64,000 nt of DNA from Liquidambar formosana (lineage: Eukaryota > Streptophyta > Magnoliopsida > Saxifragales > Altingiaceae), in assembly GCA_039720395.1 (NCBI GenBank), contig CM077831.1:31659695-31723694 (forward strand), in the 5' to 3' direction. The notes below the pieces were generated by a model, which was given only the letters and a program-made list of their open reading frames with translations, made no database searches and was not told the DNA's origin. Position 1 is the stretch's first letter; every line of letters begins with the position of its first letter. A program made the translations under genes and the position numbers. This document shows positions 35,944 to 46,175 of this stretch, in pieces.

Positions 35944-38900
35944 GTATTTATGTATCAGGATTGTTATTGAGGAAGGCTGATACTCTATACACCTAGAAAG
36001 TAATTTTAATTAGAAGTATTTCTGTGGTGGTTAGGGATGTAGATTGGTGTTGAACTTGGCCTATGGATTGGGCCTCTTGCTTTTATTTAGGTCATTCTCT
36101 CAGCTTCTATGGAAGTTATTGGTGAGGGATCTGGTGATTGAAACATTTGAAAGAATGTTTAATTGACGTGTACATTTATTGTGTGGACATACAGGCATTT
36201 GGGGGTGATGATTTGGACGTTGCATCCCCTAGAGATAATCACTCTTCGGTAGCGAATCCAAATGTACTTGTTGATCCTCAACAGGTGAGGGACTCCAATG
36301 CGCAATTAATGGAGCAACAAGGTAAGCAAACGAAAGTAAATGAAAATTTAATTAAAGAGATGGATCCTTCAAGCATTTTACCTTCGGGTGAATCACACCG
36401 ATCAATGGGGGAGATTTTGTCTTCAATAGATGCAGCTCTTCCTCTACCTGTGTCTGGACCTGAATCAGGTGCTGAAAAGCCAATTGGTAAAGTCATGAGC
36501 TCCAATCACAGTGCAAAGCGGTCAACATTTTGGGGAAGAGGCAATGTGAGTTGTCCTTTATTGACTTATCTTCTATCTTATATTAACCAACAAAAATACT
36601 TAACATGTGTGCACATTTAATGGTATTATCAAATTGAGAATTCTGTCTCTAGGGGTGTTGAATTTGTTTAATTAAATGCTTTTAGATCTTTTTATTTTTT
36701 ATTTTTTTTGGGGGGGGGGTCCAATATTTTAGATCTTTTTATAATAGTATACATTTATAAAAATAAAAAAAATAAAAAAATATTTATAGGGAGTTTCACT
36801 TAAATTTTGGTGGGACATGCAGGTACAAAGTAGTAGCTTTTTTTTTTTTTTTTTTTTGGGTGGGGGGGGGGGGGGGGGAAGTTGTGTGGAGAGAAAGGCC
36901 CACAGTTTGAGAAAGGAAAGAGGAAAAAAAAAAAAAAAAAAGGTTTGAGTCTTTGAGAGGGAGCCATGTGGCCCCAGGCTTATCATATGATATAGAGTTT
37001 TTATTACTATCATTGTTACTTGTTTTACAGCTTACATGGTCTCTTGGTTGTCCCTTAGTGGCCAATCTGTTTGAATTGATCATAATTTTGTTTATTCACT
37101 TAAATGCATATCTTGCATTGGTACTGGCATGGGTGTTGGAATCAACTTGAAAAATTGTGATTCTAGGTGAGACCTTCAGAATGTCTGTCTCGTGTCTAGT
37201 ACGATATGTTTCCACTCTGCAAGAACTTCTAATCATTCGTGATGTTTTTATTTTTTTTTATCTTTGTCCTTTTCATCCTAAATGATCTACAATAAATTTG
37301 TCAGAGAAAGGGGTATACTGTCTATGTTAATGAGCTATCTATTGAGTTGTTTTATTTTCAAGTAATATTGTAGATTACCACTAAAATTGTATATATAAAA
37401 AAATAAAAAAAAAGTTTTTTAACAACCGCATAATGTATGAATTTTGAAAGGCTTAAGTTTAATGATATTTTGTTTAGTTGACATAGATCATAATTTTTAA
37501 TGTTTTCACTGAAGGAAGGAATCACATGAGTTTTGTACAGGAGTATGTGGAATTTGGATGTCCGACATATGTCTAACAAGGGTTTTTGTTAGAGAAGAGA
37601 CACATGGGTTCTTTTCTCATTTAAAAGCCTACTACATAGATTTAATAAATTATTTAGTGGGTGGAAATGCATATGTTTTGTTTTCATGGAGGCTTGATTA
37701 GATGTTCAAGTCCAGTATCAAAAGTTTCGTATCTTGAAAAAGCTATTTTAGGCTTCTGATATTCTTTATTTATTTATTTATTTTATACAGGCCAGAAAGA
37801 CACCTTCAATGGAATCAATTGATTCTTCTGGAGAAGAAGAGTAAGATATTTATTTTAAATTTTGATGTTTTGATTTATGGCATTTGTTCTATCTAAATAC
37901 TCTAATATGATTTGGCTTAGAAATCTCAAAATGTAGGTTTGAGCTCTATGCTTCTTAGTGCCTGTTTGGATGAGATTCTGGGAGGCCCAAAATCTCTTTT
38001 GGTGGCCCACAATCACTTTTAAGGGTGTTTGGATAAAAAATAAGAAAAGTGATTGTAAGCTCAAAAGAGATTTTGTGCCAATTAGCTCAAGCTGCTTCCC
38101 TCCTGCTTTTGCTAAAATCTGACCGGGAATCAGTTTTGTTGTTTAATGAAACTTATTCTAATTCCCGAAGTGCCCTTCCTCTTATAACATGTGAAATATA
38201 AATCCCAGCTATGTCCTTGTCTTTCACGATCAAAATGTTAGTTCCTCAGTGAGCCACCAACATCGCCCAAACCCAACTCATCTCCCTCACCACCTGTATT
38301 GGCAAGTTCACCCATGGCGATTTCGAGCGCATACGCCGGTGTTCCGTCAGGCTTGAACAGTCCGTAATTCCTCTCCGACGTCGGTCCAGGCTTCATGTTC
38401 TCGTTAAACAAAGCAACTACATATATATTCAAGTCGAAGGCTGGGTCTCATCGGCGTTCCTTTATTCTGAGCAATCAGCTTAATCAGATTGCTGTCGTAC
38501 TTCTTTGCGTTGTCTGATGTCGCTCTGGCTTCGTCTTCGTATCCTTTCGAAGGCCAGCTGTTTTAGAGATCTGCACGGGGAGCTTCTTGTACCCTAAGGA
38601 AGCTGAGCGCAGAGTAAACGACGTCGATCTGAGCGAACAACATGTTGTCGTAGTGAAGATTTGTCAACGGATCTATGATGCCTTGGTTCAGCTGAAAGAG
38701 GACGAAATCTATAGGGACTTGCTTCGGATTCGCCTTGTATGCGAAGTAAGGATAGATGTTGATGAGAAAAGTAGAGCTGGTTTTGGCATAGAAGTTCAAG
38801 ATTGGAGTGATGAGTTCCATCAGATCTCGCCGGAAAGCTCCCGCCTGACGGAGGATACGACGTCTCGAGTGGTCGTTGTGGTCGAGTGGCCGAGTGGCAG

Positions 38901-41900
38901 TTCCACTGATGGCAGTCGTGATTAAAGACACCGACGGCCATGATGCTCCTTTCCTATGCCAGTTACTTCGTCGACCACGACATGGTGCCGAATCCTCGAC
39001 CTTCTTCTGCCGAACCCTCATTTTCATCGACGATCTAGGCGCTGGTTGTGGTGGCCGGTCGGGATTGTGGTGCTTCACCAGGGGGATATTGGCCGGTGAT
39101 GGGGTTGTGCCATTGGGGTTTGGGGTTGTCAAACATAAATGGGGTTTGGGGTTGCCAAACACAGATGGGGGGTTGTGCCATTTGGGTTTTGGGTTGCCAA
39201 ATATTTATTTTTATCTCTTTGTTCAAATCCATTTAGATCAGAAAATGCCCATATTACATTACACCAAAAAAAGGAAAAAAAGAAAATGGTGTATTAGAGA
39301 GAAATGGCAGCGAAACATGCGAAAAAAAAAAAGAACAAAACAAAACAAAAAACCACTTCTAGTAAGGTTAATATTGTCATTTTAGGGTTATAATAGTTTA
39401 ATCATTTGTTCTTACCAAACATAACAAAAATCACTTATGACAGTAAAATCACTTTTGAGATATAATTTCCAAACACATATAAGATTCTATTCTGCTACTA
39501 ATAGCTTCTGATTCTGCTTCTGATTCTACTTCTGATTATTTTCTGTAGCTATCCCAAACAGGCACTTAGGCTCGTATTTTTCATATGAGAAAGAATTAAA
39601 GTATTTGTCTCGTTGATAAGCTTTTCCCCCCATATAATAATTAATAAACTTGTAGAAGGCTCACTTTTAGGAATCTCAGAATGTAGGTTTGAGCTCTATG
39701 CTTTTTGGCTTGTATTTGTCATATGAGAAAGAATTAAAGTATTTGTCTCGTTGATAAGCTTTTCCCCCCATATAATAATTAATGAACTTGTAGAAGGCTC
39801 AGTTGTGAAACAATGTGCATTTTTATGATATGGAAATCCATTGACAATGAGCGGGGTTGGTCGACTTATTCCCTTGTTGCGTTTAATGTCCTTATCTTTC
39901 ACACAACTCACCTCAAGCCCAGGTATAGGAGGGTTGTGGTAGACTGGTAGGTAAATGGCCAATAACTCTTAGTCACACCAGATACATATGAATTCTGGAA
40001 TGTGACAAAGGATTCATGTACATGACCCAAGTAGATGGGATTTAGGCTCTGTTGAGTTGATTTTCTTTCCTACTTTTGTTGAGTGTATGAACAATTAAGT
40101 AGCTATCCATTTATAAGTGTGGAGGGTTTTGAAAGTATTGATCCAATACTTTGCTCTATTGTGAATACTGATCTGGTTTTCAGCCAACTGACACAGATGC
40201 TTATTTGATAGTTGATTCTGGAATACAGGTACTGTTGTAGATATACTGTGGTAAAAATAATGCAACAAGTAATCATAAAGGAACACGATTGTAGGAGAAA
40301 TGGGTTTAGGTGGGGGAAAAGATGAGGTTGAGAATGAAGAAACAAATTTACAAACTTTTACAAACTATTTAGGAAAACTTATAGGAAATGGATTCTTTTG
40401 TACTTTCTTGACTCATATGTATAAATCAAGGGTTAATAATGAATTGATGATAGAAGATGTTGGTGTCTTTAAAGTTTTGGATGGTTTTCGGTATACTCAT
40501 TTAAGCTGGTTTTTGATGTTGAGGAGGGTCATTTGACTCATTTCCTAGTTAAGTATACTCAGAAAATTCATGTTCCTTTTAAGGTTGCCTTGTTGTTTGG
40601 ATGGAAATCATGGACAACATTCTACTTTGGATTATTTTTTTTAGGAACTGTGTCTTGCCTGTGTGATGTGTACATCTCATCCCTAATTATGTTGATTCTT
40701 TTATTAGGATCTTCAATGCAAAGGCTCAGGGGGCTAGAGGCCATCACCTGTGGAGGATTTCTTGTTTCTATGTTAGTGTGTCCGTGGAAGATAGTAAATA
40801 TGCATACTTTATGGTGTGGAAAGCTTCCTCAAGTGATGGAGAGTCATATGGTTTTAGTTGTTTCTTTGTGGTTCTTTTGTATTTCTATATGTTCAAGCTA
40901 CTTATTGGTTGCCATTTGTCTTGGGAAGCTACCATCTTGGTCTCCATCACTTCCAAAATAGGTTTCTTATTTAATAATTTAGATATTGGAGAAGTTTTTT
41001 CTATTGAGTGCTTAAACAAAAACTCATGCCAGTTAAGATAAAAAATGGGTTGAAGTAAGTTTGACATCTTCATGGACACGGTGACAGAATAATAATCAGT
41101 TTTAGAATAATCACTAGTGTAACAGAATTGATTCTAGTTTTGGTAGGCTTACCCGGGGTATTAACTCAGAACCTTGACTGTACTGCATAATGTACCCATG
41201 CGAGGATTTATCTTTCTTACTTTTCCACCCTCTAACTCTGATCCCTTATTTTGCAACTGTAACAGAATCCCATAAACTCTTCTCATCCTCCCAAAATTTG
41301 CACCAACACGTTTGCCAGGTTTTTTTGTTTCACTCTTGTAGTAATTTTTAGTTGTTTTCTTTCTTTGTATACCTTGCATGTACGGAAGCTTCGTCTCTTT
41401 CTATAGTTTTAATTTACTTTACATCTTTACCAAAAGAAAATAAATAAAATCTGTACCACCACCTCATTTCTGATGATAATGTGTGAACCCAACCCACCTT
41501 ATATCATATTCCTACAGAGCCCTTTCCATTTCATTAGAGGATCTTGCAACAGGACCTTGACCTTAGTGATTTCAAGCAGTGGCGTTTGTCCTCTCTTGCA
41601 TTCTCTGTTTCTTGGCATCAAGGAGAGATTGGCTTTCTCCTAAGTGTGGTTATGAATTTTTCTATTCTATTGTTGTCAGCTTCTTTTTTGTTGTTGCTAC
41701 TGCTGTTGTTATTGGCGCTTTCTGGTGGCAGATTTTTGTTTTGATTCTTTGTAAAACGAGGTTTAGGAACTGTTTTGTAAAAGCATGTTGTTAAAGGCTT
41801 GAAAATTTTATGTACTTTGATGCACACTATCCTTGCTGTTTCTTGTTGTCGATCCTAACTGTACTACTTTAAGAATAATAAATTTCTGGGGGAATTTGTT

Positions 41901-44900
41901 TTCATTGCACTTCAAATTATTTGTCCAAGCTATTCTAGATGTTAGGTCTTGGGTCCTTGTTATTGTTAACTGAAGTGATTTGATAAATATTATATAGGCT
42001 TGCTATTCAGAGGCTTGAGATTACAAAAAATGACTTGCGACATAGGATTGCAAAGGAGGTAACTGAAGTAGTTCTCTATGCTCAATTGTAGAATTTTGGT
42101 TTGGTCTCTAACAGGATTTGGCTATCATCTATGCTAGGCCAAAGGAAATGCATTCTTACAGGCTAGCTTGGAGAGAAGGAAGCAAGCTTTGCATGAGCGG
42201 CGCTTGGCACTTGAACAAGATGTATTTCCTTTTATCCATAATATAGAGTCATTATTTTTCCTTCCAATTTATGTGGTTTTTGCTTGTTAATTGTCTGGTT
42301 TAAAAGTCCAATGTCGTGCATTAGCTTTTGGTATTCTTAAGTTGGGTATAGTTCTGTCCTATTGTTTTTCTTAGCAATTTGTGCACTGAGTTTTGAGCAG
42401 GGGTATATAAGTTCTCTTAAATTTTTTTATTTTTGTGAGTAGCAAAAATGATCAGGTGTGGTCTGTCACAGACGGGTCCGCACTCGATCATCTCTCGCAT
42501 TGATAAAGAAGGAACAAAAAAGGACCATATATGACAGAAGTGGAATAAAGCTGAATTTGTAAATGGATAGTCAGATTTACTAGAGAGAATTGAATTGGCT
42601 TGAATTATATAATTGAAATCGTTTGCCGCACCGCTGGCTTTGAAGTTCATGCCATTTGGTGGATCATTAATGTTATGAGGTTGAAAAGAATCTCTATATA
42701 ACCTCAGATAGTCTTCAAAGGACCTGGAGATTTATCTTCCCCACCTTTGATTTATCTTGGATTTGCCTTGGTGGAAACTACTTTAGTGACAGTTTACTGC
42801 ACCTTTGACTTCAAAGTTCATGCAAATTTGCGGTTCAACTCCACCTCTAATAAACAGGTGTAATGAATGTAGCACGGCTGTAATGTCTAATGATATTTTC
42901 TGTGCCATCTGTTGTTCATGTAATGTAATATGCTTTTACAGGGATATCCCAACTTTTCTTTATAAGCATGTGGTGAAATAATAACATCTGTGGTTATTTA
43001 CAGTATTATCAAAAAAAAGAAGAAGGTTATTTACATTTTAATAACTGTTAATATAGGTTTCGAGACTGCAAGAGCAGTTGCAAGCTGAAAGAGATCTAAG
43101 AGCCGCATTGGAGGTTGGTCTGAGCATGTCTTCTGGGCAGTTTTCTGGGTCGCGCGGTATGGATTCCAAGGTTTGTATAGTTCTTAACAGGATTTCTTTT
43201 TCTTTTATTTCTTTATTAACAGCATATGTAATACACATTCTTATGACTTGCACTGATGTGAAGACAAGGGCTGAGCTCGAGGAGATTGCTCTTGCTGAAG
43301 CTGATGTGGCCCGGTTGAAGCAGAAAGTTGCAGAATTACACCATCAACTTAATCAGCAACGACAGCATCATTATGGTTCCCTCTCTGATGCATGCGATCG
43401 TTATCAACATGTCCAAAATCATAATCCTCAACAGTAAGATGTCTAGAATCCTGTCATCCAACTATCTCATCTTTTTGAATTCTATGCTTCTAAGGTCAAG
43501 ACTCAAGAGTTAATAGTATAGTTGTTGCATGTTTTACCAAGGGATTTGTTTGCATCATGAAGGTAACTGCTTTCTCATCTGAGCCAATTGTAAGTGCCGT
43601 CTTCAAGAGCTTTTGTAATTCCAGATATACTATTTTAGTGAAAATATGACGTGCGTCTTGTCTGGGCAATCTTATTTATGGTTGTGAGATGAATGCTAGT
43701 GGTATTCTTTGACATGAAAGCAGGGTCCCAGATGGGGCAACTCCTGAACCTAGAGATGAAGATGTACCTGTTGCATTTTAATGTTTGTGCTTTATGTGTG
43801 AAAGGGTTTTTCAAAATAAGTACAGAAAATGATTTCTTTGGCTAGCCCACCAAGAAAAATTTAAGAAATTTTATTTTCAACATTTCTGTAGCAATTGAAG
43901 ATGAACACATTTTTAAGTATCCAAAGTGGTCTTTACACTTACATCACGTCCTTGTGTTTCACTTATCATCATTAATAGGGAGAAGTTTTAAACAAATCAC
44001 AACTTTAAGTGAAGAAAACATAGGTGTCTATAGTGCATCAACAGAAATTTGGAATGCAAATATTACTTGGCACGGTAAATTAAGGAAGTAGATGAAATGA
44101 TGGATTTTTTTGTCTCATCGACTATTATTGTTCTCCTACTGTATTAATATTTTAGTGACTGCAGGAAATTTCTCCAGCAAGATTTTGACACGACCCTTGC
44201 TTTTGTTAATCATGAAAGGAAACAAAGAACTGAGGTATGTCTTTAACATCCTTTGCCATTTGTTTATCATAGCATTGCAAAACAAGGATCTATTAGTTAC
44301 AACTCATCGGTAGGTTCATCAACAGAACATCCCCCCCCTTCTCTCTTCCAACCCTGTCTTTTGTTCCTCGTTTTACACCGTTTTCTTCTTAATGCATCTT
44401 TTTTTTTTTTGGTTAAGCAGTGATTCAAATCTAGCAGTTAATCGAACTTGGGAAACTTCAATAGGAAGAGTTTGGTTTTCTGGGGGTTGATGGATTGCGC
44501 TATTCTTCTATATTCACTTCTCTCTTTTCTTTGTTGAAAAACGTCCCAAAGCTAATGTTTTCAAAACCATATCGGGAACCAAGCCAGAAAATTTTGGTTT
44601 GTGAGTTGATTGGTTCATTCTTTGTACCTCACAGGATGATCCCTTGCATCCAATACAAACCATAATTCTATATCGAACTTCTCTCCATTTCATTCTTTTC
44701 CCTTTTTCAATCTTGCTTCTTACTCCCTCCATTTCGTATAGGTTAAGGTATGTGGGTGTGAAGCATTTAAAGTGGTTTGCTAAATAAATGTGTTTTTCAA
44801 ATGGAGGATTCAATATGAAACGAAGGGAGTATTTATTTATTTATTTTTCCTTTTTTTCTAAGTCGTCGTAATTTTTCTATTTTAAAAAATGAAATGAAGC

Positions 44901-46175
44901 TCATTATTATATCAGCCCCCAAAATTAGGTAAAATGACAATGATCCATAAAATTTGAATGCTTTTGAATTTAACCCTCATCATATTTACATTATATTATT
45001 TATATATATACACAGACATACACGCAGCCACATACCAATTTTTGGATCCTTTTAGGCTGAGTCCTCGTATCCTAAATTTTAAGGGTTTGATGAATATGAC
45101 TCCTAGACGTACACCTGCACTTGAATCCATATAACATAGACGTGATGAAATGGTAATATACTAATGTCTATTCCTATGGATTAGAATAGCACTGAGATGG
45201 AATTATCATCCATTGTGTGATCCATTCAATGCACTTTGGATGGAAATCTATTCTTACCATAGGAGCGCCTTCATTCCAATCTATCATATACTTTTTCTGA
45301 TGCCCATCAATTCAAAGTTGTCCTTTTCTTTAATTGGAAACTGTTATTTTTGCAATAAATGGTTTTCTTCATTTTCTAGCTGATCAAAATGTTTTTCTTT
45401 AACTATTTTTCTGCAGGAAAGTTTATTCGGGGCAGATTGGAGGACTATTAAAGGACAAATATTGGCATCTGGCAACAGTGGCAGGCAGCCTTCTCGGAAG
45501 CAATTTATGGAGTCAACAAGCCTGAGTGATTCTAAGAGTACTGAAGCATCCACAAGTATTTCAATGGATGAGCTTTGTGCTGTTGATTCTACTTCCGTGC
45601 CTTCCACTTCCAGAGCAGCAGAGGTGAGAATTATTTCTTTGGTGACAATTTGCACGCACTTCTAGTTTGTAATTTGTGAAATTTTTTGAATTTTTTTTGG
45701 AAGATAAATCCAAAAAATCTGATTTTATCATATATAATTCAAAAAATTATCATAAACTTTGAGATTATTTCACAAACTCTTCATGTCTATTACAATTTTC
45801 CCAGAACAATCTTATGTTTTTTGTTATAATGTGCATCGCTTTTCTTGATTCTTTCCTTTTCTACTTTGATGTCACAAAGTTATCAACTTTATCAGCAGCG
45901 CTATTTGTCTACTTTCTTACCATATTTTCCGAATTAATTCTCTCACTACAAATAATTCCCGATATTGACATTGCCACTGCGGTTGCAGGTGATTGATTAT
46001 CCAAGACATCCATCGGCAGGCATCATCTGCTTTGGTAGAATTAACAACACGTCTCGATTTCTTCAAGGAACGGCGCTCCCAGCTCATGGAACAGCTCCAC
46101 AACCTCGATTTGAACTATGGCTCGGCATCTTCACAAGATTTTGTCTACAGACCATCATCCCCACCATGGAACTGA
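24228..46175 (+). CDS. PH-RhoGAP protein (PHGAP/REN1 family), 22 exons
   Basis: It encodes about 866 residues, a Rop GTPase-activating protein with PH, RhoGAP and coiled-coil parts, very like Arabidopsis At5g19390. Such proteins switch off Rop GTPases at membranes and the cell division site. Exons: 24228-24278, 27549-27585, 28013-28089, 28929-28999, 29078-29156, 29275-29419, 29589-29708, 30811-30888, 31070-31125, 31225-31294, 33196-33283, 34088-34331, 35657-35878, 36195-36545, 37791-37840, 41998-42058, 42138-42221, 43057-43170, 43264-43433, 44165-44234, 45417-45623 and 46020-46175; all phases join. PH spans about residues 18-127 and RhoGAP about 165-372, with the arginine finger in GILRQSA at Arg202. 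An acidic Ser-rich linker follows, then a coiled coil (about 578-726) and a C-terminal ALVELTTRLDFFKERRSQL block. The last exon has a frame conflict: the better-looking acceptor at 45989 leads out of frame (see findings). Confidence 0.93.
26855..27183 (+). mobile_element. Complete TRIM retroelement in RhoGAP intron 1
   Basis: Two direct terminal repeats of 112 and 111 bases (26855-26966 and 27073-27183) start TGTTGGGAAGTCC and end in CA. Directly after the first comes TGGTATCAGAGC (26967-26978), the usual primer-binding site for initiator-Met tRNA in plant LTR elements. A purine tract GTGAGGGGGAG precedes the second repeat. The flanking pentamers are CTAAC and CTAAT. The internal part is about 106 bases with no coding capacity, so this is a terminal-repeat retrotransposon in miniature that must use proteins of other elements. 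It lies in sense orientation to the gene. Confidence 0.88.
29960..30188 (+). mobile_element. Truncated TRIM copy in RhoGAP intron 7
   Basis: ACATGGTATTAGAGCATGTTG matches the primer-binding site and internal region of the TRIM in intron 1. A purine tract follows (GTGAGAAGGAG) and then a terminal repeat starting TGTTTGGAAGTC at 30077. The left terminal repeat is missing, and the copy is clearly more diverged than the one at 26855. Confidence 0.75.
32160..32730. other. GC-richer block in RhoGAP intron 10, origin unknown
   Basis: Within the AT-rich 1.9-kb intron (31295-33195) this block is clearly richer in G and C and has no long open frame. It ends with a CTATATAAATT box (about 32692) between two AGATCTCCCAT repeats (near 32628 and 32709). 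It could be a solo LTR or other insertion, but I could not identify termini, a primer-binding site or a target duplication. Confidence 0.3.
34536..34804. mobile_element. Mariner-like MITE in RhoGAP intron 12
   Basis: The left end TTCCTCCATCCCACAAAGACT and the reverse complement of the right end AACTCCAGTCTCACAAAGAT are inverted repeats of the CTCCNTCCCACAAAGA type. The interior is AT-rich and non-coding. It is related in style, but not closely in sequence, to the MITE at 20306. Confidence 0.65.
35880..35945. repeat. Compound microsatellite at a splice donor
   Basis: A (TC)n run turns into (TA)n and then (TGTA)n directly after the donor of RhoGAP exon 13 (AAG at 35876-35878, then GTTCTC). The repeat thus starts about three bases into intron 13, so length changes occur next to the splice site. 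Other simple repeats in the gene are (CT)n near 31398-31425 and T/G homopolymers near 36839-36880. Confidence 0.9.
37958..39565. mobile_element. Harbinger-type element carrying a GH17 gene fragment
   Basis: The ends GTGCCTGTTTGG and CCAAACAGGCAC are perfect 12-base inverted repeats, flanked by TTA at 37955-37957 and 39566-39568, the target-duplication type of PIF/Harbinger elements. Subterminal AATCACTTTT motifs are also inverted. The 1608-bp interior has no transposase; its GC-richer middle encodes a decayed beta-1,3-glucanase segment on the minus strand. The element lies in RhoGAP intron 15 (37841-41997). A neighbouring duplicated copy of the flank without the element supports both boundaries. 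Confidence 0.85.
38240..38841 (-). pseudogene. GH17 beta-1,3-glucanase fragment captured by transposon
   Basis: On the minus strand, three blocks in order match glycoside hydrolase family 17 enzymes: RRDLMELITPILNFYAK to LHYDNMLFAQID (38604-38841), WPSKGYEDEARAT to QNKGTPMRP (about 38435-38557), and VVALFNENMKPGPTSERNYG (38325-38432). The blocks lie in different frames, so at least two frameshifts separate them. In the catalytic SETGWPS region the nucleophile Glu codon reads AAA (Lys) at plus 38562-38564, and a one-base loss follows. The N-terminal part of the enzyme is missing or unrecognisable. Intact family members cleave beta-1,3-glucan in defence and cell-wall remodelling; this one cannot be active. 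Confidence 0.85.
39569..39804. repeat. Tandem duplication flanking the Harbinger-type element
   Basis: The unit 39671-39804 repeats the sequence formed by joining 37921-37957 to 39569-39670, that is, the first unit with the transposon removed. Shared landmarks are ATGTAGGTTTGAGCTCTATG, then AAAGAATTAAAGTATTTGTC, then CCCCCCATATAATAATTAAT. The second unit has no transposon at the equivalent point. Confidence 0.9.
44721..44831. mobile_element. Short Stowaway-like MITE in RhoGAP intron 20
   Basis: A 111-base element has inverted ends TACTCCCTCCATTTCGTAT and, from the right, TACTCCCTTCGTTTCATAT, within TA-rich flanks. It is non-coding and typical of mariner-like MITEs. Confidence 0.7.

Noticed and set aside
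36729..37083. Pro/Lys/Phe-rich minus-strand frames of 94-95 codons
   Set aside because: They are read from A/T and G homopolymers in RhoGAP intron 14.
38563..39162. 199-codon minus-strand frame as a live glucanase gene
   Set aside because: Only its middle part resembles GH17; the start is unrelated, the catalytic region is in another frame, and the nucleophile is replaced.
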